From SZUA-36 sp963727635 (GTDB lineage Bacteria; Pseudomonadota; Gammaproteobacteria; Xanthomonadales; SZUA-36): a stretch of DNA of 64,000 nucleotides. Location: the NCBI GenBank assembly GCA_963727635.1, contig CAVSHP010000002.1, positions 92,165-156,164 on the forward strand, read 5' to 3'. Positions 38,303-47,441 of this stretch are shown in pieces; position 1 is the first letter of the stretch, and each line of letters starts with the position of its first letter. The notes beneath the pieces were generated by a model. That model worked only from the letters and a program-made list of their open reading frames with translations, had not been told where the DNA came from and ran no database searches. Both the position numbers and the translations under genes were made by a program.

Positions 38303-39586
38303 TCAGGGCCGTTCCACGATCGCGCAAACCCCCATGCCGCCTGCCGTGCAAACTGAAATTAGCCCGCGGCCGGAACCTTTTTCCTCCAGTATCTGCGCCA
38401 GCGTAGCCAGAATCCGGGCGCCTGTTGCCGCGAATGGATGGCCAACTGCCAGGCTGCTGCCGTGGATGTTGAGTTTTTCCCTGTCGATACTGCCGAGTGG
38501 TTTTTTCAGACCGAGACGTTGTTTGCAATAATCCTTTGATTCCCAGGCCTTGAGCGTACACAACACCTGTGCTGCAAAGGCCTCGTGGATTTCATAAAAA
38601 TCAAAATCCTGTAACTGCAGACCGGTGCGTTGCAGCATTTCGGCGACAGCGATCGTCGGCGCCATCAGCAGACCTTCATCATTATCGACAAAATCCACTG
38701 CGGCAGTTCTTCCCGTGGTTAAAAATGCCTGCACCGGGAGTTTGTGCTCGGCAGCCCATTCTTCGGAACACAACAGCACGGCGGCCGCGCCGTCGGTCAG
38801 CGTGGTGCTGTTTCCCGCGCTCATGGTGGCCTTCGGTCCCTTGTCAAAGACCGTACGCAATGTGGCCAGTTTTTCGAGACTGGTGTCGGGTCTCAGGATG
38901 TTGTCCCGGCTGACGCCGCCCCAGGGTTTGACCAGGCTGTCAAAAAAACCGGCATCGTAGGCGGCGGCGGCTTTCTGATGGCTCTCAAAGGCCAGCAGGT
39001 CCTGGTCCTCGCGTGTGATCTGCCATTCCTGCGCCATGCGCTCACAATGCTGGCCCATCGACAGACCGGTGCGCATTTCGCCATTTGTGGGTGAGACCGG
39101 TTTTAGTTCAGCCGGGCTGAACCCTTTCAGGGCAGCAAGTCTCTGTTGCATGGTTTTGGCCTGGCTGAGCTTGATCATGCGGTGGGCAAATCTGTCACTG
39201 AAAACAATTGGCGGGTCCGAGGTCGTGTCGGTACCGGCGGCAATTCCGCTCTCAATTTGTCCGCAGGCAATTTTTGCGCCAATGTTCAGAGCGGCCTCCA
39301 GACTGGTGCCGCAGGCCTGCTGTAAGGTTATCCCCGGAGTCAATGCTGAAAGCCGGCTGGACAATACAGCTTCGCGCGCCAGGTTGAAATCCCTTGGATG
39401 TGTCATGACGGCGCCGGCCATCACTTCGTCCAGTTGTATGCCATCGAGGCCGAATCGTTGCACGACACCATCGATGACTGTCGAGAGCATATCCAGGTTG
39501 CTCTTGTCGGAATAGATCGTGTTGGAGCGGCAGAAGGGAATACGGCTGCCGCCGACAATGGCTACCCTGCGCAGTGATTGCGTCAT
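38303..39586 (-). CDS. fadI: acetyl-CoA C-acyltransferase, FadI-like thiolase
   Basis: This is a 427-residue thiolase that cleaves 3-ketoacyl-CoA to acetyl-CoA and a shortened acyl-CoA. The acyl-enzyme cysteine is C92 in QQACGTSLEA. The second pair of catalytic residues lies in HPFAATGAR and in the cysteine of SVCTAGGMGVC near the C-terminus. The length fits the FadI branch (E. coli 436) rather than FadA (387). Its ATG overlaps the fadJ stop by 4 bp, so the two trifunctional-complex subunits are coupled. Confidence 0.92.
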   Translation of the reverse strand: MTQSLRRVAIVGGSRIPFCRSNTIYSDKSNLDMLSTVIDGVVQRFGLDGIQLDEVMAGAVMTHPRDFNLAREAVLSSRLSALTPGITLQQACGTSLEAALNIGAKIACGQIESGIAAGTDTTSDPPIVFSDRFAHRMIKLSQAKTMQQRLAALKGFSPAELKPVSPTNGEMRTGLSMGQHCERMAQEWQITREDQDLLAFESHQKAAAAYDAGFFDSLVKPWGGVSRDNILRPDTSLEKLATLRTVFDKGPKATMSAGNSTTLTDGAAAVLLCSEEWAAEHKLPVQAFLTTGRTAAVDFVDNDEGLLMAPTIAVAEMLQRTGLQLQDFDFYEIHEAFAAQVLCTLKAWESKDYCKQRLGLKKPLGSIDREKLNIHGSSLAVGHPFAATGARILATLAQILEEKGSGRGLISVCTAGGMGVCAIVERP

Positions 39587-41559
39587 TGTTTCGCTCCTTT
39601 TTGTTCCAGGTAATACAACGGGCCGCCACGGAAGGGCGCGAAGCCGGTGCCAAATATCATACCGGCGTCCAGGACATCCGCGTCTTCGACGATACCGTCT
39701 GCAAGCGCGGCTTCACAGGCATCGAAATAGGGCTGCATCAGGGCATCGGTAATCTCGTCCAGCGCGTATTGGCCGGTGTCCTTGTCTTCGCGTTTGGGTT
39801 TGCCTTTCTCCCACACATAGAAACCCTTGCCGGTCTTCTTGCCCAACTCGCCCGCGTGGACTTTTTCCTGTAACAGCGAGGCTTCCTTCTTGCTTGACTC
39901 GCCACCCAGCAAGGTCACAACTTTCAAACAGACATCCAGGCCCACGGTGTCGGCCAGTTCGACCGGACCCATTGGCATGCCAAATGAAGTCGCGGCCTTG
40001 TCGAGTACCTCTATCGGAATTTCCCGTTCCAGGTGCATGCTCATGGCCTTTGCCATGTAACCTGACAGAACCCGGTTGACCAGGAAACCCGGTGAGCTCT
40101 TGACGGGCAGCGGGAAGCGGTTGATCGCCCCGCAGAATGCCGCACCCTTTGCGACCTGCCCGGCATCCGATGACTTGTCATACACGACTTCGACCAGTGG
40201 CATTTTTGCTACCGGGTTGAAAAAATGAATACCGATGAGACGACTTGGATCCTTGAGCACCGAGGAGATCTCGGCAAGTGGTATGGCCGATGTATTGGTG
40301 GCAAGTACCGCGTCAGGTTTCATGCGTGGTTCGATTTTTGCAAACAGTTCACGTTTTGCTTCTACGTCTTCAAATATGGCTTCGATAATGACATCTGCGT
40401 GGCTGACACCTTTACCTTCCACATCGGGGACCAGGCGGCTCATTGCGCCAGCGACCTTGTTGCGGTCTCTGAGTTTCTTCTGAAACAGGGATTTTGCCCG
40501 CTTGAGGGCAGGTTCTATGTATTTGAGCTCGCGGTCCTGCAAGCTCACATCCAGACCCTGGAGGACACACCATGCGGCGATATCACCACCCATGACACCC
40601 GCGCCAATGACATGCACACGGCGCAGCTCGATTTTGCTTTGTTTGCCAATGTCTTTGAGCCGTTCCATCAGGAAAAATACCCGCCGCAGACTTTTTGAGG
40701 TTTCACCGGTTATCAGTTTTCCGACCCTTTCGGATTCCTCGGCCATCATCCGTTGCGGGTCATCGCCGTAACGTTCCCAGGCCTCGATCAATTCAAACGG
40801 GGCGGGGTAATGCTCCGGATTGGCCCTGGCGGCAACCTGCTTGCGCATCATCCGCGCCAACAGCGTTCTGACCGGGCCGACATTCTGTAAGCGCTTCAAT
40901 TGCCCGGGCTTGCGGCTCTTGCGGCCCTGTTTGATTGCCCGCCGCGCTGCCCATCGCAGTGAACCATGCGGTCCGACCAGTTCATCGACAAGTCCCATCG
41001 CACGGGCGGCAGCGGGCCGCAGGTTACGCGTGCTGAGCATCAATTGCATGGCATTGGAGGCGCCTGCCTGCTGGACACTGCGTGCACTGCCGCCAAAACC
41101 CGGGTAGATACCCAGCTTGATTTCCGGAAAGCCAAGACGTGTATGCTCGACATTGGTGGCAATGCGGTAATCGAATGCGAGCGCGATCTCGAGGCCGCCA
41201 CCGAGACAGTAGCCATCTATGGCGACCACCTTGGGAAAGGGCAGGGCCTGGATGCGGTTAAACAGGCGGTGGACCTGGTTGATTCCATCACTGGCCATTT
41301 CGGCGTCGTCGTAGTCATCGAACTCCCGCACATCCGCACCGACGATAAATGTCCCGGGCTTGCCCGATTGCAGGACGAGACCCGCGGGCGGATTCTGTTC
41401 CAGTCTGTCAACAATGGTGCCGAGTTCACTGAGCACTTCCAGCGACAGGCTGTTTGCACTTTCAGCCTCGCGGTCAAGGTAGAGCCACAGAACATCGTCG
41501 AGATCGGTTGAGAGCTTCCAGTGCTTGAAAGTGGTGTCTTTTATGGCTGTATTGTTCAT
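39583..41559 (-). CDS. fadJ: multifunctional enoyl-CoA hydratase/3-hydroxyacyl-CoA dehydrogenase, FadJ/FadB-like
   Basis: This is a 658-residue alpha subunit of beta-oxidation. The N-terminal crotonase domain (about 1-200) has GADVREFDDYDDAE and the oxyanion and catalytic segment GGGLEIALAFDYRIA. The NAD-binding Rossmann motif VIGAGVMGGDIAAW lies near 320, and the HAD signature follows with FFNPVAKMPLVEVV. The C-terminal HAD domain repeats near 500-600. It is shorter than FadB/FadJ of E. coli (714-729) but has both activities. It heads the fadJ-fadI operon. Confidence 0.92.
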   Translation of the reverse strand: MNNTAIKDTTFKHWKLSTDLDDVLWLYLDREAESANSLSLEVLSELGTIVDRLEQNPPAGLVLQSGKPGTFIVGADVREFDDYDDAEMASDGINQVHRLFNRIQALPFPKVVAIDGYCLGGGLEIALAFDYRIATNVEHTRLGFPEIKLGIYPGFGGSARSVQQAGASNAMQLMLSTRNLRPAAARAMGLVDELVGPHGSLRWAARRAIKQGRKSRKPGQLKRLQNVGPVRTLLARMMRKQVAARANPEHYPAPFELIEAWERYGDDPQRMMAEESERVGKLITGETSKSLRRVFFLMERLKDIGKQSKIELRRVHVIGAGVMGGDIAAWCVLQGLDVSLQDRELKYIEPALKRAKSLFQKKLRDRNKVAGAMSRLVPDVEGKGVSHADVIIEAIFEDVEAKRELFAKIEPRMKPDAVLATNTSAIPLAEISSVLKDPSRLIGIHFFNPVAKMPLVEVVYDKSSDAGQVAKGAAFCGAINRFPLPVKSSPGFLVNRVLSGYMAKAMSMHLEREIPIEVLDKAATSFGMPMGPVELADTVGLDVCLKVVTLLGGESSKKEASLLQEKVHAGELGKKTGKGFYVWEKGKPKREDKDTGQYALDEITDALMQPYFDACEAALADGIVEDADVLDAGMIFGTGFAPFRGGPLYYLEQKGAKQ

Positions 41560-41652
41560 TGGGACTCCGGCGCTCCTGGCAGTGATTCCAATTTAAAAAC
41601 ATGAGGGCATTTATTCAGCTTGCAAGTTGATTTTATGCGCTTGGTGAGTGAT

Positions 41653-42250
41653 CTACGGCAATTGCAGCCCGGTCTGACGCAACATGGCCGCGGTGCGTAT
41701 CAACGGCAGGCCGATCAGGGCCGTCGGGTCTTCACTTTTGATGTACTCGAACAACACGATACCCAGCGATTCGGCCTTGAACGCGCCCGCGCAGTCAAAT
41801 GGTTCTTCAGCAACCAGGTAACGTTCGACCTCACCGGCATGCAATACCCGGAAACCGACCCGGGTGGTGTCGATATGTGTAGCATTGAAACCGTTGCTCA
41901 GGATATTGCACCGAAACCGCTGTGAGAAATTCAACAACCTGCCCGCTAAAAGACAAAAGTTGTTCCAGGGCCGCCTGGTAGTTACCGGGTTTACCGATAA
42001 TCCTGCCGTCAAAGACCGCGATCTGGTCCGAGCCGATGACGACCGCCCGCGGATTGGCCTGGCTGACAGATTGCGCTTTTTGCAGGGCCAGCCTGGCCAC
42101 AAGTTCAGGCGGGCTTTCACCGGACTGCATGGTTTCGTCGATATCCGGTGACTGGCACGTAAAGGGAATTCCGAGACGCTGCAACAACGACCTGCGGTAT
42201 TTGCTCGACGAAGCAAGAATTAGGTTTACAGATAGTGACTCACTATTCAT
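41653..42250 (-). CDS. yceF: Maf/YceF-type nucleotide pyrophosphatase (one apparent frameshift)
   Basis: Maf-family proteins hydrolyse non-canonical or methylated nucleoside triphosphates. The start shows LILASSSKYRRSLLQRLG, then ESPPELVARLALQKA and the catalytic VIGSDQIAVFDGRIIGKPG. After a slip near 41895 the frame continues THIDTTRVGFRVLHAGEVERYL and ends with GLPLIRTAAMLRQTG. The family splits by specificity (Maf, YhdE, YceF). YceF next to yceD-rpmF is the E. coli order, which supports YceF. It is divergent from yceD. Confidence 0.9.
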
Positions 42251-42379
42251 TTATATAGTAAAATTGCCGGTTAAGTTGATTCGTTATCAGTAATTTACTG
42301 TGTTCTGGTTCAGGGTTTCCATTGCGCGGATCGGGTGAGCAGTTTGGCCGGCATTGGTTTAGTTAAGGATTGTGAAGCT

Positions 42380-42907
42380 ATGTCGCGGGAATATCCAGAC
42401 TGGATTTCGCCAGGTCGTGCTGCGGAAGGCAAGCGCATTTTCAGCGGCACCATTCCGTTATCGCGGATGAAGCGGCTTGCCGCGTTGCTGGTCGATGCGA
42501 GTGGTGAGGCCACATTTTCAGTGGCTTTCAGGACTGACCTCGATCATCGTGTCATTATTGATTTGCAGGTAGAGGCGGCTTTGCCGCTGGTTTGCCAGGC
42601 AAGTCTGGAGGTGTACGATGAACTGATCAGTCGGCGCACCGAGTTGGCCGTAATCGGGCACGATAGCGAGCAATTTGATCTGCCGGACAACTATGAACCG
42701 GTTCAAACGGAAAATGGCAGGCTGGCAATTGCCAGTCTCGTAGAAGATGAATTGTTACTTGGTTTGCCAACGGTTCCACGCAAACCGGGCTTGCAACCGG
42801 TTGAATTTACGACCGGTGGTCAGGCGTTTAAAAGCGAAACAACTCAGGAAGGGCGCAAGGAAAACCCTTTTTCGGCTTTGCAGGAAATGCTGAAACGGGA
42901 CAAGTAG
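42380..42907 (+). CDS. yceD: DUF177/YceD 23S rRNA accumulation protein
   Basis: This is a 175-residue YceD family protein, linked to 23S rRNA accumulation and nearly always encoded before rpmF. It contains RIFSGTIPLSRMKRLAALL, ALPLVCQASLEVYDE and the acidic LVEDELLLGLPTVPRK with ENPFSALQEMLKRDK at the end. The frame is open 15 codons upstream from a GTG at 42335. I prefer the ATG at 42380, where the conserved part begins. RpmF follows 35 bp later. Confidence 0.88.
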   Translation: MSREYPDWISPGRAAEGKRIFSGTIPLSRMKRLAALLVDASGEATFSVAFRTDLDHRVIIDLQVEAALPLVCQASLEVYDELISRRTELAVIGHDSEQFDLPDNYEPVQTENGRLAIASLVEDELLLGLPTVPRKPGLQPVEFTTGGQAFKSETTQEGRKENPFSALQEMLKRDK

Positions 42908-42942
42908 AACTAATGTTATTTTTTAATCAGGAGTAGATCACC

Positions 42943-43143
42943 ATGGCTGTACAAAAAAGCCGAAGAACCCCATCAACACGTGGAATGCGACGTTCACACG
43001 ACTCGCTTAAAGCGCCGACATTATCCGTAGATCCGACAACGGGTGAGACGCATCTGCGTCACCATGTCAGCCCTGAAGGTTATTACAAGGGTCGCAAGGT
43101 TATCGACACGAAAGTGGTTGAGATCGAAGAAGACGAAGCATAA
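42943..43143 (+). CDS. rpmF: 50S ribosomal protein L32
   Basis: This is a 66-residue L32. It opens with AVQKSRRTPSTRGMRRSHDSL, and like E. coli L32 it lacks the zinc-binding cysteine pairs of other lineages. The end is a short acidic tail (VVEIEEDEA) that is slightly longer than the family average of 57-60. A Shine-Dalgarno-like AGGAG sits about 10 bp before the ATG. A strong terminator hairpin follows it. Confidence 0.96.
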   Translation: MAVQKSRRTPSTRGMRRSHDSLKAPTLSVDPTTGETHLRHHVSPEGYYKGRKVIDTKVVEIEEDEA

Positions 43144-43179
43144 GCACTAAGCTCTGCATGGGATTAATTGGGTGCAATG

Positions 43180-43210
43180 ACCGCCGGCCATAATGCCGGC
43201 GGTTTTGTTT
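43180..43210 (+). terminator. rho-independent terminator between rpmF and plsX
   Basis: The arms ACCGCCGGC (43180-43188) and GCCGGCGGT (43195-43203) pair perfectly over a CATAAT loop and are followed by TTTGTTT. It may partly uncouple ribosomal-protein transcription from the fab cluster. Confidence 0.8.
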
Positions 43211-43225
43211 CCACCCCGGATCTGA

Positions 43226-44287
43226 ATGAATATTCCAGCAAAATGGGTTGCCGAGAAAGTTGTACTGGCACTGGACGCACACGGTGGCGATTTTGGTCCG
43301 GGTGTGACTGTCCCGGCTGCCCTGGATGTCCTCGCTTCACATGCCAATCTTGAAATCCTTCTCTGCGGTATCGCGGAGGAACTGGCACAGGTACTCAAGA
43401 CGTTCGAGTCCGAACGGGCTCTGCGACAATGTTTTGACCGTCTGCGGATCGTCGAAGCGACACATGCGCTGAGCTCGGATGCGCGACCGGTCGCGGCACT
43501 GCGGCGCGGCAAGGGCAGTAGCCTGTGGCTTGCCCTTGAGCAGGTTGCCGATGGCCAGGCTGGCGCCTGCGTCAGCGCCGGCAGTACTGCTGCAATACTG
43601 GCGCTGGGTGTGAAATTGCTCGGTATGCTTCCGGGTATAGAGCGCCCGGCCCTGATGTCGCGGGTGCCTTCGGCCAGCGGCCATACCAGCTTGCTGGATC
43701 TGGGAGCGAATCTGCATGTGAGTGCCAACCAGTTGGTTCAGTTTGCCATCATGGGCTCCGTAGCCTGCCCGCGGGAGGGTTTAAGCGGCGCACCGGGCGT
43801 GGCTTTGCTGAATGTGGGTCATGAAGACAGCAAGGGTGACAGCGTGGTAAAAGAGGCTCATGCGATGCTCAGGGAACTGCCAATCAATTACCTGGGTTTT
43901 ATCGAAGGGCATGATATCTTTGCGGGTAAGGCTGACGTCGCGGTGTGTGACGGATTTTCCGGGAACCTGATACTCAAATCCGCGGAAGGCCTGGCCACAA
44001 TGTTTCTCAAGCAGTTCAACCTGGCGATGCAAACCGGGTTGTTGGCACAAACGGGCGCCGTGCTGCTGCGGCCCTCGTTGAAAGACCTGCTGGAACGTTT
44101 TGAACCATCCAAGCATAATGGTGCGCCATTGCTCGGGCTTCGAGGCGTGGTGGTTAAAGGTCACGGGAACTCCGACCGCAAGTCGCTTGGTCATGCCATA
44201 AAAGAGGCTGTCGTGGAGGCCGAGCGCCAGGTGCCGCGACTGATAGAATCGATGATTAATGATTACTCCATTGAGGTAGACCTGTGA
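43226..44287 (+). CDS. plsX: phosphate acyltransferase PlsX
   Basis: This is a 353-residue enzyme that makes acyl-phosphate from acyl-ACP, feeding PlsY for phospholipid synthesis. It shows VLALDAHGGDFGPGV (usually ALDAMGGDxGP), GKGSSLWLAL, SAGSTAAI and VCDGFSGNLILKSAEG. The Asp-for-Met style change to DAHGGD is minor. The stop overlaps the fabH GTG start, so the two are translationally coupled. Confidence 0.95.
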   Translation: MNIPAKWVAEKVVLALDAHGGDFGPGVTVPAALDVLASHANLEILLCGIAEELAQVLKTFESERALRQCFDRLRIVEATHALSSDARPVAALRRGKGSSLWLALEQVADGQAGACVSAGSTAAILALGVKLLGMLPGIERPALMSRVPSASGHTSLLDLGANLHVSANQLVQFAIMGSVACPREGLSGAPGVALLNVGHEDSKGDSVVKEAHAMLRELPINYLGFIEGHDIFAGKADVAVCDGFSGNLILKSAEGLATMFLKQFNLAMQTGLLAQTGAVLLRPSLKDLLERFEPSKHNGAPLLGLRGVVVKGHGNSDRKSLGHAIKEAVVEAERQVPRLIESMINDYSIEVDL

Positions 44288-45252
44288 AATTTTCAAAAAT
44301 AATAGGTACCGGCAGTTATTTGCCGGAAAAGATCGTCACCAATGCCGATCTCGAAAATATACTGGACACCTCAGATGACTGGATACGCGATCGTACCGGT
44401 ATTCGTGAGCGGCGTGTCGCGCGTGACGGTGAGACCAGTGGCGACATGGCCGAGGTGGCAGCGCAAAGGGCAATGGAAGCGGCGGGCGTCAAGCCGGAAG
44501 ACATAGGCTTGCTGGTACTTGGAACGACAACCCCCGACCTGGTTTTCCCAAGTACCGCGTGCCTGTTGCAGGCGCGCCTGGGTCTGCCCGATTGCGGTGC
44601 GATGGATATCAATGCCGCGTGCTCCGGTTTTATGTACGCCCTGTCGATCGCAGACAAGTACATACGTTGCGGAGATGTGAAAACCGCACTGGTCGTGGGC
44701 GTGGACAAGCTGACGGCAATGATTGACTGGAACGACCGCGGCACGGCGGTACTGTTCGGTGACGGGGCCGGTGCGGTGGTGCTCGAGGCCTCGGACGAGC
44801 CGGGTATTCTTTCCACCCATATTCACGCGGCCGGCAGACACAGTGATCTGCTGGGTGTCGACGTAGGTGTAAGTACGGGATTCAAAGCCGAGGAACGTGG
44901 TGGCGTCCGTATCCGCATGAAGGGCAACGAGGTGTTCAAGGTTGCCGTAAATACCCTGGGCAGGATTGTTGATGAGACACTCGAACATAACCGGATGGAA
45001 AAATCCGAACTCGACTGGTTGATTCCGCATCAGGCCAACCTTCGCATCATAAAAGCGACAGCGCGCAAGCTTGGAATGACCATGGATCAGGTTGTGGTAA
45101 CAGTCGACAGGCATGGCAACACCTCGGCCGGTTCTGTTCCGCTCGCCCTGGACGAAGCGGTGCGCGGCGGAAAAATCAAACGTGGTGAAATATTGCTGCT
45201 GGAAGCCTTTGGTGGAGGATTTACCTGGGCGTCAGCGTTGATCAAATACTAA
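44284..45252 (+). CDS. fabH: 3-oxoacyl-ACP synthase III (KAS III)
   Basis: This is a 322-residue FabH that starts fatty-acid synthesis by joining acetyl-CoA to malonyl-ACP. The triad is C113 in INAACSGFM, H249 in IPHQANLRI and N279 in HGNTSAGS, in the E. coli spacing. The start is GTG, overlapping plsX. It is followed by fabD after 36 bp that include a weak RBS. Confidence 0.97.
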   Translation: MKFSKIIGTGSYLPEKIVTNADLENILDTSDDWIRDRTGIRERRVARDGETSGDMAEVAAQRAMEAAGVKPEDIGLLVLGTTTPDLVFPSTACLLQARLGLPDCGAMDINAACSGFMYALSIADKYIRCGDVKTALVVGVDKLTAMIDWNDRGTAVLFGDGAGAVVLEASDEPGILSTHIHAAGRHSDLLGVDVGVSTGFKAEERGGVRIRMKGNEVFKVAVNTLGRIVDETLEHNRMEKSELDWLIPHQANLRIIKATARKLGMTMDQVVVTVDRHGNTSAGSVPLALDEAVRGGKIKRGEILLLEAFGGGFTWASALIKY

Positions 45253-45288
45253 CAGGCGACCGTACGGCGGTCGCATGCAGGCAAACAA

Positions 45289-46236
45289 ATGACAAAAACC
45301 GCTTTTATATTCCCCGGTGAAAGTTCTCACTCGGTCGGAATGATGACGGCAATGGCTGAGACTTATGGCCTTGTGCGCGAGACATACAACGAGGCGTCGG
45401 AGGTGCTGGATTATGACCTGTGGGCGCTGACCACGCACGGCCCGGCTACGGAACTGAACCGGGCCGAAATCAAGAAACCCGCGATGCTTGTCGCCGGTAT
45501 CGCCACCTGGAGGGTCTGGCAACAACTCGGCGGCTCACGGCCCGATTTCTTTGCCGGGCATGGTCTGGGTGAATACTCCGCCCTGGTGGCAACCGGGGTT
45601 ATGAAATTTACGGACGCCGTGTCCATTGTTGCGCAACGGGGGCGGTTCATGCAGCAGGCGACACCAGCGGAAGGCGGCGCCATGGCGTGCGTGTTGGGCC
45701 TTGAAGATATGGCAGTGCGTGAGATTTGCAGTCGCGTGGAAAACGGCGAAATCGTCAGTTGTGCAAATTACAATGCCCCCGGCCATGTGATCATTTCGGG
45801 TAATCGCGAGGCCGTCAGACTGGCGGGTGACCTGGCGCTCAAGGCGGGCGCCCGGAGCGTCCAGTTACTGCCGGTTGACGTCCCATCGCATTGCCGTTTG
45901 ATGAAACCCGCGGCAAGCAAACTACAGGAAGCACTTCTGACAGTTCATTTTGAGGACAGCTCGATACCGGTTATTCAGAATGCGGACGTTCGTGCCTATC
46001 ACGATGCGGAACAGATCAGGGAAGCGCTGGCGCGGCAATTATGGCAGCCGGTGCGTTGGGCAGAAACGATACTGTCACTGGTGGATTCTGGCGTTGGCTG
46101 CTTTTTTGAGTGTGGACCCGGCGGCGTGCTGGCGGACTTCAATCGCCAGATCACACCGGGTTCCGCCATCTTCGCATTGACGGGACAGGACGTGATGAAC
46201 GAGGCCTTGCAAGTGGAGAATAACGATGGGAATTAA
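45289..46236 (+). CDS. fabD: malonyl-CoA:ACP transacylase FabD with altered active site
   Basis: By place, length (315) and overall sequence this is FabD, which moves malonyl groups from CoA to ACP. Numbering matches E. coli exactly: R117 in QRGRF and H201 in VPSHCRLMKP are kept. However the nucleophile S92 of GHSLGEYS is glycine here (GHGLGEYS), and the oxyanion motif GQGSQ at 10-14 reads GESSH (Q11 to E). TQP before it is KKP. Each is a one- or two-base change in an otherwise open frame. Either the assembly has substitution errors exactly there, or this copy is catalytically dead or altered and another FabD exists. It overlaps fabG by 11 bp. Confidence 0.9.
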   Translation: MTKTAFIFPGESSHSVGMMTAMAETYGLVRETYNEASEVLDYDLWALTTHGPATELNRAEIKKPAMLVAGIATWRVWQQLGGSRPDFFAGHGLGEYSALVATGVMKFTDAVSIVAQRGRFMQQATPAEGGAMACVLGLEDMAVREICSRVENGEIVSCANYNAPGHVIISGNREAVRLAGDLALKAGARSVQLLPVDVPSHCRLMKPAASKLQEALLTVHFEDSSIPVIQNADVRAYHDAEQIREALARQLWQPVRWAETILSLVDSGVGCFFECGPGGVLADFNRQITPGSAIFALTGQDVMNEALQVENNDGN

Positions 46237-46966
46237 ATTGAGCGGCCAGGTTGCCCTGGTCACGGGCGCCAGCCGGGGTATTGGCGCGGCCATTGCCGAT
46301 ACACTCGCCGGTGAGGGCGCCAGGGTTTTCGGTACGGCAACGACCGAAGACGGTGCAAAGGCGATCAACGGGCGGAATGTCAACGGCCTGAGTGGCCTGG
46401 TTTTGGATGTCAATGACGCCGAAGATATCGGCTCGGTATTGGCTGAAATATCAACGCAGGCCTCGGCGCCAACCATACTGGTCAACAATGCCGGTGTGAC
46501 CCGCGACCAGTTGTTGATGAGAATGAGCGAGGTAGACTGGGACACCGTGATTGACACCAACCTGCGTTCGGTTTTCCGCCTGTCAAAGGCCTGTCTGCGC
46601 GGCATGATGAAAGCCCGCCAGGGACGAATCATCAGTATTTCGTCGGTGGTCGGTTCCATGGGCAACGCCGGCCAGGCCAACTATGCTGCAGCCAAGGCTG
46701 GCATGATGGGGTTTAGCCGTTCTCTTGCTCGTGAAGTCGGCTCGCGTGGCATTACGGTCAACGTGGTTGCACCCGGTTTCATCGATACCGACATGACCCG
46801 CGAATTGAACGATGCGCAACGCGAAGCCATGTTGAAGGACATACCACTGAACCGTTTGGGCGAAGCATTTGAAATTGCCGAGGCCGTCAGCTTTCTCGCA
46901 TCGCCGCAGGCCGCCTATATCACCGGCCAGACACTTCACGTCAATGGTGGCATGTACGTGACATGA
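46226..46966 (+). CDS. fabG: 3-oxoacyl-ACP reductase FabG
   Basis: This is a 246-residue short-chain dehydrogenase that reduces 3-oxoacyl-ACP with NADPH. The cofactor motif is TGASRGIG (residues 13-20), and the tetrad is N112, S140, Y153 and K157 (ANYAAAKAG). The C-terminus ends with HVNGGMYVT as in E. coli. A one-residue variation near GSMGNAGQ is normal. It is downstream of fabD and followed by a 153-bp gap to acpP. Confidence 0.97.
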   Translation: MGIKLSGQVALVTGASRGIGAAIADTLAGEGARVFGTATTEDGAKAINGRNVNGLSGLVLDVNDAEDIGSVLAEISTQASAPTILVNNAGVTRDQLLMRMSEVDWDTVIDTNLRSVFRLSKACLRGMMKARQGRIISISSVVGSMGNAGQANYAAAKAGMMGFSRSLAREVGSRGITVNVVAPGFIDTDMTRELNDAQREAMLKDIPLNRLGEAFEIAEAVSFLASPQAAYITGQTLHVNGGMYVT

Positions 46967-47119
46967 TGTTTTCAAGTGATTGATATAAGAAATAAACTTT
47001 AATTTCAGGGCGCGCCATTCCGAGACCATACGGTGGCGAATAGGATTAAACTGGCAGAACTGGCGCAGATTCTTTAAAATTGCGTCTCTCGAGTCAAACA
47101 TTTTAGGAAATATAAAATA

Positions 47120-47356
47120 ATGAGCAGCATTGAAGAACGCGTTAAGAAGATTGTTGTAGAGCAACTTGGTGTTAAAGAAGAGGAAGTAACTGCCAATGCA
47201 TCTTTTGTAGACGACCTGGGCGCGGACTCTCTGGATACCGTTGAACTGGTTATGGCGCTGGAAGAGGAATTCGAATGTGAAATTCCCGATGAAGAAGCCG
47301 AAAAGATTACCAGTGTCCAGCAGGCTATTGATTACGTCAATTCCGTCAAAAGCTGA
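47120..47356 (+). CDS. acpP: acyl carrier protein
   Basis: This is a 78-residue ACP whose phosphopantetheine arm carries growing acyl chains. The attachment site is S37 in GADSLDTVELVMALEEEF. Charge and length are canonical. A AGGAAAT RBS-like stretch lies about 9 bp before the ATG. Its own promoter probably lies in the 153-bp gap after fabG, and a terminator-like hairpin follows it. Confidence 0.98.
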   Translation: MSSIEERVKKIVVEQLGVKEEEVTANASFVDDLGADSLDTVELVMALEEEFECEIPDEEAEKITSVQQAIDYVNSVKS

Positions 47357-47382
47357 ACATAAAACCATGAACTAGACGATTT

Positions 47383-47414
47383 CGGCCGACGATCTGTCGG
47401 CCGTTATTCGTTTT
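47383..47414 (+). terminator. terminator-like hairpin between acpP and fabF
   Basis: CGGCCGAC (47383-47390) and GTCGGCCG (47396-47403) pair perfectly over GATCT and are followed by TTATTCGTTTT. It would let acpP be made in excess over fabF. Confidence 0.7.
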
Positions 47415-47441
47415 AGGCATTTAACAATTGAGGTCTTCCAA

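Noticed and set aside
45950..46180. Separate small ORF inside fabD
   Set aside because: It lies entirely within the FabD frame, which is continuous and conserved to its end.
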